Positions 22,330 through 33,873 of a DNA stretch of 64,000 nucleotides are shown here, in pieces; positions within the stretch are counted from its first letter, which is position 1, and every line of letters begins with the position of its first letter. Location: the NCBI GenBank assembly GCA_018292915.2, contig JACVVK020000055.1, positions 1,575,001 to 1,639,000 of the forward strand, in the 5' to 3' direction. The notes under the pieces are model-generated. The model was given only the letters and a program-made list of their open reading frames with translations, was not told the origin of the DNA and ran no database searches. A program made the translations under genes and the position numbers. The DNA is from Batillaria attramentaria. Taxonomy: Eukaryota; Mollusca; Gastropoda; Batillariidae.

Positions 22330-22700
22330 AAAAAAAAAAAAAAACGGAAACACGTAGCATATGTAAATAAAAAATACACATAAATAAATGAAAAACAAAA
22401 CAAACAAAAAACCCACAAATAATGAAACAGATAAATAAATAGATAGATGAATAAATAAAAAGATAAGATAATTTATTTATAATCCAAAATGATAAATCAC
22501 AGTGTCTCTTGAAAACTAACATGACATACCGACATACCGATATACAATACCAACGGTCGCATGCATTAAGTAAATAAATAAATAAGCAAATAAATATGCC
22601 ATTAAATAAATAAGTGAGTACATAAATAAGCCATTACATAAATAAGCCATTAAATAAACAAATAAATTAGCAAATAAATGAAAAATTAATAAGCAAATAA
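22330..22700. repeat. Degenerate (AAAT)n region
   Basis: A-rich sequence dominated by TAAATAAATAAA motifs, with several interspersed CCATTA units. No gene. Confidence 0.75.
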
Positions 22701-22795
22701 ATACATTTAAAAAAGATGAAAGGGAAAATCTGTGAGGAAAGACAATTGTGTGTGTTTTGGCTGACCTTGCGAGAAACCACCTGGGCTGGAGACGT

Positions 22796-23068
22796 GTCAC
22801 TCAGTGACTCACCGTGCAGCTTCTGATCTCACGTGTCACTCAGTGACTCACCGTGCAGATTCTGATCTCACGTGTCACTCAGTGACTCACCGTGCAGCTT
22901 CTGATCTCACGTGTCACTCAGTGACTCACCGTGCAGCTTCTGATCTCACGTGTCACTCAGTGACTCACCGTGCAGCTTCTGATCTCACGTGTCACTCAGT
23001 GACTCACCGTGGAGCTTCTGATCTCACGTGTCACTCAGTGACTCACCGTGCAGCTTCTGATCTCACGT
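22796..23068. repeat. 39-bp minisatellite, 7 units
   Basis: Seven units starting GTCACTCAGTGACTCACCGT and ending CTGATCTCACGT, 273 bp. Each unit contains TGACTCA, and each unit junction makes CACGTG. The 13-residue plus-strand repeat frame is a by-product. Confidence 0.97.
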
Positions 23069-23216
23069 GCTGCTTCTGTAACATTACAACTCTTCTGTGT
23101 CAGGATATGACCAAAAACAAACAATCAAACAAACAAACAAACAAAAAACACAAAAAACAAACAAACAACAACAACAACAACAACAGGGGGGGGGGGGGGG
23201 GTGTTTAGGGGTTTAA

Positions 23217-24186
23217 CTTTTTCGCACCGCGTCACATGCGGCCATGTGACATGCTGTCTTCCCATCTGTCCGCGGCACATCCCGAGCTGTGCCACTCACT
23301 AGTCTGCGCTGTACGGGGCACATCGCGTGCTGTGACACGTACTGTAAAAATTCCCCTTCCATACCTCTGCGGTCTAAGAGAGGCAACTCTTGCTATAATT
23401 TTTCAGTGGTTATCGACGAGTAAATCTGCTGTTACTGGCCTTTATAGAAAAGGTCTGTTATTTTTTTTGGAACTTTTCCTTGACCCACTTGCAGAATGGA
23501 ATGTGACCGAGCTTGCAGGAAAACAAAATGGCGGCACCCAGAAAAAAAAACCATGTGCGCGCGTTTCACTACAATTTAAGAGGTTCTAGCTGAGGGATCG
23601 GACGAAGAGGGGGATTTACCTGTAGAAAGTGAAGATGAAGGAGCGGATGATGCTGATTATAAGGAATTACGTGCTGGATATAAGTCGCAAATCAAGTCGC
23701 ACTTTGAAACATGGGCCAGCGCTGCTAGATCTAAACAGTGCCGAGTGAACTCGTGAAAAGTGTGGTGTTTTTTTCGAGGATTTTCTTCATCTAACTACAA
23801 AATGTTACCTGGTATACAGTTCTGAATTTTTGCAAACCATTTCCAAGGTAAGGACACAATTTACATTGTTGAAAAGACGATCGCTTCTGTTCTGTAATAA
23901 CACAGCTGCATGAAAACAATGTCTGTTTGTGTTTACTTTTCACGTGTTGTTTAGCATGTTCTGGTGTCTCTCTTGTGAAATCAGCACACAGGCGAATATT
24001 TTTCTCTGAAAGTGCTAATGTTGAACTTTCCATCCATACCAAACACTAGGGCATAAAACACTGCCAAAGCGGTGAACAAAAAATCCGAAAACTGCTAAAA
24101 ATGCTACGTACGCAACGGATGTGCGGGGAGACTGAGCGCGAGTGCGCTGGGAACAGCCGAGGCTCGAGGCGCGCGTAGCGAAAAAG
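23217..24186 (+). mobile_element. piggyBac-like non-autonomous element (970 bp)
   Basis: Bounded by TTAA on both sides (23213-23216 and 24187-24190), the hallmark target of piggyBac elements. Perfect 9-bp terminal inverted repeats CTTTTTCGC/GCGAAAAAG, with further similarity inward (CGCG at offset 12). It carries a coding relic at 23580-23756. Most of a transposase is absent, so it could move only with a transposase in trans. Confidence 0.8.
23580..23756 (+). pseudogene. Acidic N-terminal transposase relic
   Basis: The open frame reads EVLAEGSDEEGDLPVESEDE and then ADYKELRAGYKSQIKSHFET before TGA. Acidic N-termini of this kind are usual in piggyBac-derived transposases, and its place inside a TTAA-flanked element supports the reading. 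A stop lies just upstream in this frame, an ATG at 23528 is in another frame, and the catalytic core is missing. Confidence 0.55.
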
Positions 24187-24469
24187 TTAACGTCCTTTTC
24201 TACCACATATCAAAGACGGGGCAACGATGAAAAAGCCAGCACAAATATTTGGCCCCAGCCGGGATACGAATTCACGACTCGAGCATTAGAAGTCCAACGC
24301 TCTACCATTCGGCCACCCCGGCTCCCCACAACAACAACAACCACAGTAGACAGTAACTGATCTGGTTCACCGTGTCGGATTGTCGTTGTGTGTTTGTAAT
24401 CTCGTGTTGTAAATGTGTTACACATGCTCCCCTTCACCCACCTTCACTGGACGTGGACCTAACGGCCCT

Positions 24470-24516
24470 TTGCATACGTGGTGGAAAAGGACGTTCAACT
24501 CCCCAACCCCCCTCCC
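24470..24516 (+). mobile_element. SINE B 3' tail fragment
   Basis: ATACGTGGTGGAAAAGGACG followed by TTCAACTCCCCAACC, only the 3' end of SINE B. Confidence 0.65.
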
Positions 24517-24978
24517 ACGCTAATGGCGTTTTGCAACATGTCTTGTATCTGTGTGAATCGACTGTTACCCATACAGATCAGCAGTAGTTTTATATGAAAG
24601 CAGTAAACAGGCTGACATTGACATACCACTGCATACAAACCTTTAGTACGAGCACACCACGAGCACCGAATATAGTAGCACTATCGCGAGTTTAGCCTGT
24701 CCTTTAAAGCTGACCGCATTCTTGATTGATTCTCGATGCAAAAATGTTTTTCCCCTTCCTTTTGGCTATGTTTAATAAAATGAGGCTTTGCATGATTTTG
24801 TGTGATTTGGATTGAATCTTTGCTGCCTCCTCACCAGCCTGCAGGCCAGCTGGTCTAATTGCAATGAGCTGCTCCCCGACACAAATTGATCCCACTTTGA
24901 CCTGGCACGTGCTATACGCCCGTGTTTGGCTTCCGTGCCGCCGGCTACTTTCTCTTGCTGTCTCGCTCGTGACGACTG

Positions 24979-24995
24979 CCTCTCTCTCTCTCTCT

Positions 24996-25035
<40 letters not shown>

Positions 25036-25061
25036 CTCTCTCTCTCTCTATCTCTCTCTCT

Positions 25062-25111
<50 letters not shown>

Positions 25112-25130
25112 CTCTCTCTCTCTCTCTCTC
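24979..25130. repeat. Compound (TC)n(GT)n(TC)n(GT)n(TC)n microsatellite
   Basis: Five alternating blocks over about 150 bp, with CACG at two of the block joins. Confidence 0.97.
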
Positions 25131-25385
25131 TGTTTCAACTCACGTGCTTGCTTGCACAGTATTAACTAACGTTTGATGAGGCAATACTGAGACATATGTG
25201 GCGGTTCACGAGGTGTGTCACGCGCATCATTGACGTAGGTGTTAATGAATTCAACGCCCAAAGCAAACAGGTGAAGATATAGATAGGTTCATTTTGGTTT
25301 TTATGCAAAAAGAAACAATACGTGTCTTCACATAAGATATTGAACTGAGTCGCAAATGACAATCTAGCCAAAATAAGAAAGAGGA

Positions 25386-25560
25386 GGGTGGGTGGGTGGG
25401 TGTTCGGGGTTTGACGTCCTTTTCTACCACATACGGGTGATATCAAAGACGGGGCAACGATGAAAAAGCCAGCACAAATATTTGGCCCAAGCCGGGATAC
25501 GAATTCACGACTCGAGCATTAGAAGTCCAACGCTCTACCATTCGGCCACCCCGGCTCCCC
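25386..25560 (-). mobile_element. SINE B, full length
   Basis: Reverse complement: tRNA-like head with GGTAGAGCGTTGGACTTCTA and TCGTGAATTCGTATCCCGG, body, and a CACCCACCCACCC tail. Perfect 13-bp duplication ATAAGAAAGAGGA at 25373-25385 and 25561-25573. Nearly identical to the split copy at 24187-24327, so both come from the same recent subfamily. Confidence 0.93.
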
Positions 25561-25599
25561 ATAAGAAAGAGGAAGAAACCAGTTATGTACAAACAAAGC

Positions 25600-25720
<121 letters not shown>

Positions 25721-25810
25721 ACCCTCAGCAGTCTAGTCTGTCATAATAATTAATTTTTTCGCAGGCATGTCAGATTGAATGATTGTCAAAGAACATGAAA
25801 CATTGAATGT

Positions 25811-26207
25811 GGCGGTCGGTAGTCGCGGTTAAGACTTTGTCACCAATGCAAGAGGTCAGGTTCGAGTCCCACTCGAGGCGAAGAATTTTTTTTTGGATCG
25901 TATGTGGCACCGTTCATTCGGGCCGACTGTCGGAGGTTCTTTCCGGGAACTCCCCCCCCCTCCCCCCTGGTGCTTTGGAAATGTTCAGCCCACAAAATTA
26001 AAACATAAATTCAATTCCTTACAAATGCCGAAATTTAAATTCCTGAGCTGGCCCTTCGCAGCACGTGATTGTAATGTATTCATGTCCAGTGTGTAAGACA
26101 ATGCGTGTGATTCACGTGAACGTGCGTGTTGGGATTAACTAGCATCGCTTTGAGCCAAATATTTGGGATAAAGCGCCTGTATTAATGCAATTCTTCTTCT
26201 TCTTCTT
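25811..26207 (+). mobile_element. SINE A, full length
   Basis: Head GGCGGTCGGTAGTCGCGGTT with a one- or two-base loss in the A box and B box GTCAGGTTCGAGTCCC. The body and 3' end (GATTCACGTGAACGTGCGTG, GATAAAGCGCCTGTATTAAT) match 13655-14048. The tail is (TTC)n instead of (ATT)n. Confidence 0.9.
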
Positions 26208-26224
26208 CATGTCTGTGCATCCCC

Positions 26225-26395
26225 CCCCCCCACCTCAAAAACAACAACAACAAACAAACAAACAAAAAACAAAAAAAACAAACAAAAACCCCAAAACAAA
26301 AACAACAACCACAATAACAACAGCAACAACAAACAAACAAACAAAACAAAACAATACAAAACAACAACAACAAAACACCACTATGAGCACATCCA
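26225..26395. repeat. (CAA)n / (CAAA)n low-complexity tract
   Basis: Poly-C followed by A-rich CAA and CAAA motifs; no coding signal. A related CCAA-rich tract lies at about 27133-27180. Confidence 0.85.
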
Positions 26396-26399
26396 ACAA

Positions 26400-28010
26400 C
26401 TAAAGACAGGAAAAAGGAAATACCGAAACAAACACAAAGTTAGATGCTACACTCCACGATCATGTAACACCCCCCTCTCCCCCCCCCCCCCCCACACACA
26501 CACAGAAAGAAGAAGGTTACTGCTAGACACAGAAAACAAGAGTGTGGGTCTAAAGGCTCCCTCGAGTCGTCATCATCACAAGTCGGGCGGTAACCGTGGA
26601 TCACAACAGTGAAAAGACGTGACTTGGAACTGATCCATCAGTGTCCAGACTGTATCCATGGATCACCAAGTGGATGAGACTGGAGCCACAGGGGCCCAAA
26701 TGGTCTCAGTGCGGGGTGGCTGGAGAAAGAACCAGACACAAAACGTGAGCGATCACTGATAGTGATAGTTGTCCTCGGCCTCTACCAGACTCACATTGTG
26801 GGTCCACGACCCGAGAACTAGCACCCTGTGTCATGACGACCTCCCCACGACAAACAAACCCAGCTCTCGTTGGTTTGTTACTTAGCATGAAAATTACTTA
26901 TGGAACGGCTGTCTGAGTTTTGGTACATGCAGCATCTCGTGCTTCTTGACATTAGTTTTTGTAGAAGTTAAAAAGAAAACTTGTGGAAAAAGCACAAGAA
27001 ATTGGTTTTACGTTGTCAAAATTTTCGGCCATAGCTTTTTGGCATGGGCTTCTTCAATTTCTTCGGATTTCTTAGGTGAATCTGTTGGGCCGACATGCTA
27101 AGAAACACACCAGCAATTATCTTAAACTTCTAACCACACAACCAACCAACCACCCAACCAACTAACCAACAAACCAACCAGCTAATTAAACAAACAAGCC
27201 AACAGACAGACAACAAAGAATAATAACCCAAAGCTATGCATTGTCTTCCTCAGCACACTCCGTTCAGCTGAGCCTGACCCGTACTGGCTGAAATCTTTGG
27301 GTCACTGCCGTGCTCGCACTGAAGACTGCTGGGGTCACAGGTATTGAATTACGAAAGCCGGTAAATCGTAGAAATAAAAACTACATACAGACAAAGTCTG
27401 GAAATAAGGCACCAGATTCAGTTTCCTACACAACTCGGGTGGACAAGGAATCCAACGGATTTCCATGTTTTATTTAGATCAGATAACTTAATGATCCATG
27501 AAAGGAAAATACCAGTTGTTTTCAAAATGTTCGCAGCTTGACATGGGAAATTAATATTTTATCGCAACGGAATAGGGTGAGCGGTTGAGTGGATGATTTC
27601 AGTCACGCATGTCCATGGAGGAAGGACTGACTGAGTTGAAAAGGCTCAACATGACGGGACACCATTCTGACTCAGTTGTAGGACATCCAGGTTTTTGTTG
27701 GAGTCCTTGGCAAACATGCTATGATTGTGTTATATGATTAACATCGCAGTGATTCTGTTGTCTTGGTTAAGTCAGTGTTTCATTCTGGCAGCTAGGGCTG
27801 TCTTGTTGTCCAGTGCCAAATGTTCTGCCCAGTTTCCTGTCATTCATTGGTGGTTTGTGTATTATCACAAATTGCTTTGTACCAACTCACTGAAACAATA
27901 AGACGGGAAGATAACACAAGATGTCACAACAGTGTCACAACAAAATTTAATCATAAACAGTGGAATGTCAGTTGGCCCGCTTTCTCCGTGATTAGCTTGT
28001 AAACTGGAAA
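26400..28010. other. Nothing recognised
   Basis: No gene or known repeat seen. Short frames around 26706-26888 and 27820-28002 have no recognisable motifs. Confidence 0.45.
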
Positions 28011-28013
28011 GTG

Positions 28014-28016
<3 letters not shown>

Positions 28017-28085
<69 letters not shown>
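28017..28085. repeat. (CA)n microsatellite
   Basis: About 69 bp of pure CA. Confidence 0.97.
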
Positions 28086-28087
<2 letters not shown>

Positions 28088-28664
28088 AGAGTTATACTCG
28101 CGGACTTGACACAATTGATCCTATCAGGTCAATCTCTACGACCGGAAGGAAAATGATTGTGAACAATTACCTATGCTGATGGATGACAGTATTTCTCAGA
28201 GTAAGTCAGCTCCAGTCATTTACCACTTACAATTGAATCCGAGCGAGCTGGGGTCGGCAGCTGGGACAGTCAACTGATCTGCCCCAAACTTCATTACCAT
28301 TGACCGCCAGAACAATTTGCTGGCCAGTTGTGGCGTTCTCTCACGATCTGGACTATCCTGCAGGAGGGGAGGCTTGTCATTTTCTACTTTACTGTCGCTC
28401 TCACTGCCGCTCTCACATTCTGGAGAGAAATCACGCCGTACTGTAGCCCCCTCCCTCAATATTCACCATGTCAGGGCACCCAGTGCGGTCAGGGCATAAA
28501 ATACACAGCTTGGGATGTCAGATGGTGCGAAATGTCTGCTCTCCGTATTACCATCGGCTCTGTCATTGCTAGCTAGTGGTAAAAATCGTTGTCGGGTGAT
28601 GTTCTGCTTACATTCAAGCCATGTCAAACCAAGTCGCGCCAAGTAAAACTTTATCATCTGATTA

Positions 28665-28722
28665 GCAGAAATTTCTTGTCACCGTCATGCACAAAACGCT
28701 GAAGAACAGAAAGACAAATGTT
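28665..28722 (+). repeat. Dispersed repeat copy, type R1
   Basis: Second copy of the block at 497-553 (GCAGAAATTTCTTGTCACCG ... GACAAATGTT), with a few substitutions and small indels. Confidence 0.7.
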
Positions 28723-28835
28723 GTTAAACAAAATGTGATAGTCATAACAGAGTTAGTCAAGGTTCAGACGCTTGGCTGACGGAGGAACAAAGGAATTTCT
28801 GAATCTAATCTATGTCGCTTGCATGCATGGGAACC

Positions 28836-28855
28836 TCTCTCTCTCTCTCCCTCTC

Positions 28856-28908
<53 letters not shown>
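28836..28908. repeat. (CT)n with periodic CCC
   Basis: CT tract broken by regularly spaced CCCT units. Confidence 0.95.
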
Positions 28909-28909
<1 letters not shown>

Positions 28910-28939
28910 TGAATTAGAGAGATCACAGCGACAATGAAA

Positions 28940-29335
28940 ATGATGATAACGACGACGTGAAGATAAAGACAACACTACCATGAAATGGTCGAAGACCTCG
29001 ACGATAATGATGACAATAACGACGATGATGACGACGACGACGATAATGAAGATGACGATTGTGACGACGACGATGATGACGACGACGAGAAGGATGATGA
29101 TGACGATGATAAAGACGAGGACGACGATGATGACGACAATGACGATGACGCTAACAGCAACGATGATGAGGACGAGGATGATGATGATGATGATGATGAA
29201 GCTAACAACGACGATAACGATGACGCCGAAATCAACGACAAGCGACAACAACAACGATGTACTGACGACGGCGACGACGATAACGATGATAACGACGAAG
29301 ACAATGAAGGTAAGGACGGGTACTGACTACGACGA
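28940..29335. repeat. (GAY)n trinucleotide region
   Basis: About 395 bp of GAC/GAT triplets with AAC, AAG and GAA variants. The plus strand has a 113-codon Asp-rich frame (28985-29326), while other frames read Thr/Met-rich and the minus strand Ser- or Val/Ile-rich. With no flanking exon signals I take this as a decayed microsatellite. Confidence 0.85.
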
Positions 29336-29904
29336 TGACAACATAGCCAGGACGTTTAAAAAATGCCCTCTCATTGCTTCGATTGGATCAGGAACGACGT
29401 TTACTTCAAATTAGTTTTATTCTTGGCGCCTGAATATAACGGCAGGATTCCAATTTTCCGAAGATTAACTTGTTTTGTGATGTTCGTCTTCTCTGATGGA
29501 GCGCTGTCTAGTTTTTGTAACCGGATTCACAAGGCATCGATGCGAAGGCCAGTGGCGAGTTAGCTACGTTTGACACATCGCCCATTCTTTATGTCATAAT
29601 CGTGTTTGGCTGCACTGTTGAGTGGTGCTTAACGAGGCAGAATGACCATGCTTTTGGTATCAACCCCCAATTGCTGTCAGCCCTGGATGGTAGTGAAGGT
29701 GATTGAAGAGTTCTCTTTGTCCCTACTATAGGTTTCTGGAGAATCAGTCAGCCTTGAAGAGTGGAAGAGGGAGATAACCCTTTGCTTTCCTGTAAAACTT
29801 CAGGAAGCAGGCCAGACGTATAAATCTCAACATAGTGCGCTTTTGGACTTTTCGGCGGTATAATTCGGTGAACGGGCAGTACCGGTATGTCTTCCTTTTT
29901 TGGC

Positions 29905-29984
29905 TTGGTGGGGGGGGGGGGGGGGAGCAGGGGGGGGGAGGGGGGGCATGGTACTTAAAATGACCTCCCCCTACCCCCTCTCTG

Positions 29985-30067
<83 letters not shown>

Positions 30068-30094
30068 GACTGACAGACGCAGAAATAGCGACAA

Positions 30095-30131
<37 letters not shown>
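29905..30131. repeat. Poly-G, (CA)n and (GA)n cluster
   Basis: G runs at about 29911-29946, pure CA at 29989-30064 and GA at 30098-30131. The GA block leads straight into a SINE B copy. Confidence 0.95.
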
Positions 30132-30133
<2 letters not shown>

Positions 30134-30255
30134 GGGTGTTTGGGAGTTCAACGTCTTTTTCCATCACGTATGGGTTCTGTCAAAGACGGGGCAACAAGAA
30201 AAAGGCCAGCACAAGGATTTGGCCTCAAACTCGCGATCCGAGCATTGAAAGTTCA
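30132..30255 (-). mobile_element. SINE B with head replaced by (GA)n
   Basis: Tail GGTGGGTGTTTGGGAGTTCA and body GGGGCAACAAGAAAAAGGCC are intact, but the tRNA-like head stops after GAGCATTGAAAGTTCAA, where a (GA)n run (30256-30281) begins. The A box is lost, so this copy is transcriptionally dead. Confidence 0.85.
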
Positions 30256-30508
30256 AGAGAGAGAGAGAGAGAGAGAGAGAGTATGGCGAAGACAGTAAAG
30301 AGACAATTTGGATGTAGCTACAAGGCCCATAGAGATGGTAGGGACGATTGGTGCAATATAAATGGTTTCACACTGCACGACTGACTCTAATCTCTGCCGC
30401 TAATCGATAGAGAACCTCAGTATAGCTAATATACCAAGTGGACCATCGTCGCTCACTTTCACCAGTGTACATGTAGACTGTTACTAGCCAGTGTAGGCCT
30501 CGGTGATA

Positions 30509-30795
30509 TGGGCCCGTATGTGAAAGTCGAGGTTAATTTAACCCACGTCTACGGGCCTAATCCAGACTATGACAAAAGAAACCCAAAAGCAAAATTAAAT
30601 TTAAAAAAAAAGGAAGCGGAGAAAGGAAGAAAAAAAAATCCTTCTATAACGGCTCAGGCACCTTGCTGGAATGGGCCCGCTTCCTGATTTAAAACGAAAA
30701 ACAACAGAAAATTTAACCCTAGAGCTAGTTTAGTTCGAGGTTAGACTCTAACCCAGGGCTAAAAGCCCTAACCCCGACTATTACATACGGGCCCT
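30509..30795. mobile_element. MITE M1, copy 2 (most complete)
   Basis: Inverted termini TGGGCCCGTATGTGAAAGTC and, on the other strand, AGGGCCCGTATGTAATAGTC, extending about 27 bp. The 287-bp interior has CCTTCTATAACGG, CACCTTGCTGGAATGGGCCC and AACCCTAGAGCTAGTTTAGT, and no coding capacity. Confidence 0.88.
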
Positions 30796-31277
30796 GTACT
30801 TGTAGTTGCCAAGGTCCTTGAAAACCTGCAGGTTCAAAGGAAAAAAAAAAAGCCCCCCCCCCTCCCCATCAGAACTCGCATAAACCAGAGAGGTGAGAAA
30901 TACTGAGACATCATATTGTCGATATATCTTTGTATTAATAACGCACCGCGCACGAGAATTACCCGTTACCCGTTCATCAGGTTCTCTTCCCAGCACATCT
31001 GTCTTTTTATTATTTTTGTGTGGCGGTGCATGAGATGAGTTAAAATGGTTACTTACGTTATTGATCTGTTTGGGTTGTCGATTTCATGTCCTAGCTACTA
31101 GCTCGCCTACACAGAGTTGTCTCAGCGTGTCACTCGTTATCCTCTTGTTTACACACAGCGACCACAGCAGCATAGCAGTCATTACGATGCTGTCACGCAG
31201 TATTTTTTTTATAACAGAAATGAGACATGACTGAAATGACAATAAAATCAGTGCACGGATCGGAATATCTTATGATT

Positions 31278-31412
31278 TGTTTGTTTGTTTGTTTGTTGTT
31301 GTTGTTGACTGGGATTTTTGTTTGTTTGTTTGTTTGTTTGTTGTTGTTTGTTTTTGTTTGTTTCGGTGTTTGTTTTGTTTTGGTGTTTTTTGTTGTTGTT
31401 GTTGTTGTTTTT
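31278..31412. repeat. (GTTT)n / (GTT)n tract
   Basis: GT-rich low-complexity tract directly upstream of a SINE C copy. Confidence 0.9.
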
Positions 31413-31444
31413 TTGGGGGAGGGGGTGCGTGAAAACAAAATACC

Positions 31445-31915
31445 CTCCCCCGTAGTGTAGTAGTTAGCACTTTGGACCATGGACCAGGAGACCCGAGTTC
31501 GAATCCCAGCCGAGGCAAGCGGGAGTTTTCCTACCTAAGTAAGCTCCAACACAGTGCGGACGTGCTATGGGCCTAATAATATTGGGAGGCTGTTGCCACA
31601 CCCGAGACTCACCCACTTCACGGGTGCGACTTTGGGGGTGCTTCCCTCGTTAAGACACATCTCATGGTGTGTATGATTACACGACCGGCACCGCAGGTGC
31701 CGGATGAGGCTGAGGTATTTATGACAAGAAGCGCGGAATGCGACCCCTTCACGCTGTCCCAAAGCACATAGACCTCCCTAGCACCATCATACCACATTCC
31801 TCATACTCATCCTCATGCATAATACAAATTGCCCCAGCTTCCGAACCCGCCGTGGATTCAACCCATAACCTGGGAGGAACACCACTGGAGCTGGGAAAAA
31901 GAAGAAGAAAAAGTT
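31445..31915 (+). mobile_element. SINE C, full length
   Basis: tRNA-like head (CGTAGTGTAGTAGTTAGCAC, then CCCGAGTTCGAATCCCAGCC), a body with GGGAGGCTGTTGCCACACCC, the palindromic core CCGGCACCGCAGGTGCCGG at about 31683-31701, GAAGCGCGGAATGCGACC, and a tail AAAAAGAAGAAGAAAAAG. Collinear with 48186-48703. Confidence 0.9.
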
Positions 31916-32057
31916 TTGACGAGATAGCAGACCGGAAGCTAGGGTTGTTCTCATTACTTCCGAATTGAATCAATCACCAGTCTGACTTAATTAATTAACC
32001 TTGGTCAGAACATTCCCTGCGGCATAAGCGACCCAAGTCACACATTACCACTAATAT

Positions 32058-32147
32058 CATGGGACAAAACTTTGTATCAAGGGACAAAACTTCCCCTAGC
32101 TGCAACATCAGTTTTTATGTTGTTTCCATAGTAATGGAAACAACATA
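32058..32147. repeat. Repeat R3: block B plus palindromic block A
   Basis: Block B (32058-32117; GGGACAAAACTTTGTATCAA ... CTGCAACATCAGTTTTT) is shared with 35426-35485. It is followed by a palindrome with 14-bp arms, TATGTTGTTTCCAT / ATGGAAACAACATA (about 32116-32147). Confidence 0.8.
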
Positions 32148-32364
32148 ATAGGACGGGCTAAAATTTCCACGCTCATAGGCAAGCATCTGTGGTACAAACG
32201 CACGTCACTGCCGATCTCCCGCAGAGACGATTTTGCAAGTGTAACTCTGACAATGACGTAAGAAAACTTGCGTCATCGATGCTGACGCGTATGGTGTTCC
32301 GAACGCACTTCTCCTCCTCCTGAGTGCCGTCTGTGTGGATGTGCGTGTGTGTGTGAATTGTGTC

Positions 32365-32945
32365 CGGGCCCGTTTCTTCGAAAATACTTAACCGAATGGC
32401 TTCAAATTTGGGGTATCCAAATTTATCAAAATGTTACATTAGACGATTCAAGCGTGTGATGATTGCTTAAGTGATTTGGGAGTTATCGCCCTTTTGAGAC
32501 AAGTTGGTTGTCTTTCGTGTACAGGCGTAATATTTATTTAAATCACTCAATTTTTTGGCAGTAGATAGCTTGAAGACGGACTCTGAATTGACTCACTACT
32601 AGAAAATGGTCGCTCTTATAGTTTTCATGTAAACCGAGCCTGAGTTGACATTGCATGTGAACCCAGTTCAGATGCCTATTTCTCCGAAAATACTGAACCG
32701 ATCGATTTCAAATTTGGGGTTTCTAAATGAATCAAGATTGTTGAATAGAAGGCCCGATCCAGGTACGATTGCACACATGATTTGCGAGTTATCGCCCTTT
32801 TCAGAAAAAGTGGCTTTCTGGCGTTTAAAGGCGTAATATTTACCTAAACCACTCCATTTTTTGGACATAGATGGCATGAATACGGACTCTCAACTAAGTG
32901 AATTTTGGAGGTTGTCGCTTTTATACTTTTGGCGTAAGCCGTACC
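32365..32945. repeat. Diverged ~300-bp tandem duplication
   Basis: Two direct copies (about 32365-32650 and 32664-32945) share TTCTTCGAAAATACT/TTCTCCGAAAATACT, TTCAAATTTGGGGT, GAGTTATCGCCCTTTT, GGCGTAATATTTA and CGGACTCT in the same order and spacing. No coding potential is conserved between copies. Confidence 0.8.
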
Positions 32946-33635
32946 TGATGAAAGTGCTGGTGAACACACTTTAGATCTCAAAATCGCTCCTACTATACAT
33001 AGATAATGAGCCTGGGGTGCCATAAAAAATATACAAAAAAAATAGAAAAATTCACTGCAGCCGTTATCGTCAGTTGACCCGAAAATTTGTACTCACAGCA
33101 CATTTCCTCTACAAGCCACACGCCTCACAAACATCGAAGAAGAGACGCACGCGCACTGACGTAAAGTAAGTGCGTCATGTTTGATTGACGTGATGCTGTT
33201 TTTTCTTGGGGGTGTCTCGCCACTTTCTTTCCGAATTCCTCTGTTTGGAGACGTGGTGTATTTTACTTCTACTATGTCGCCATCTTCGTGCAATCGCAGA
33301 GAAGACACGGGATACAACAGAATACAACTCCAATACTTTATGAACAGAATATGCACGGAGAACAAATTCATGAAAGAAGAAGAACCCAGAACGCTGTGCA
33401 GGGCTGCTTACGTACTGAACAGGTCAGATCTAGAACATTTCTCAACTTACTGGAAGGTTCGATATCTTTCCAAGGTGACGTAATCTACTGACGTTACTGC
33501 ACCAGCATGTTCTGGGATGGTCTAGAAATTATTTTGCATCGAAATGCAGTATCTTTTCGCGATCTCTACAACTTGACATGTGGAAAGCGGGAATTTCAGT
33601 GGGTTTCGTTTTTGCCACTGACTCACACTCAGAAG

Positions 33636-33873
33636 CATAATGCAAAGATCTTGGAAACATAAAGATAGTTCACTTACCTCCCTTTGAGGGACAACGCGTA
33701 AGAGTTGTCTGCGCGCATTAGCGCGCATCCCGCAGATCTACGCAGTAATGGCAGAAAGCCAGAAACCACGCAAAAATTCGGGCGTGCAATGGTGTGGAGC
33801 GCCGAACTGCTGTCAGAAGCGAACACCAGGAACGGGAAAACCTTTCTGTAGATTTCCCCCTTGAAAAATAGAG
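33636..33873 (+). pseudogene. THAP-domain first exon, left arm of inverted duplication
   Basis: The leader 33636-33739 is an inverted match to 34842-34956. An ATG at 33748 opens a frame with WCGAPNCCQK, then a GTGKPFCRFP segment and TGA at 33862-33864. The Cys-x-x-Pro-x-Cys start and F-x-R-F-P segment are those of a THAP zinc finger, a DNA-binding module of P-element-like transposases and of host THAP proteins. The domain stops short of its later Cys and His. A GAG|GTAGGT donor-like site at about 33873 suggests an exon end behind a single-base frame break. Confidence 0.65.

Larger units (their letters stand above)
23186..24327 (-). mobile_element. SINE B split by a piggyBac-like insertion
   Basis: The SINE 3' end is at about 23186-23216 (G-rich run, GTGTTTAGGGGTTTAA) and the rest at 24187-24327 (TTAACGTCCTTTTC... 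to GGCCACCCCGGCTCCCC, the reverse-complement tRNA head). (ACA)n-type flanks at about 23171-23184 and 24328-24341 are consistent with the SINE's own target-site duplication, although the sequence is simple. Confidence 0.85.

Noticed and set aside
28985..29326. Acidic Asp-rich protein
   Set aside because: Decayed (GAY)n microsatellite. All frames are equally open and repetitive, with no splice or start signals.
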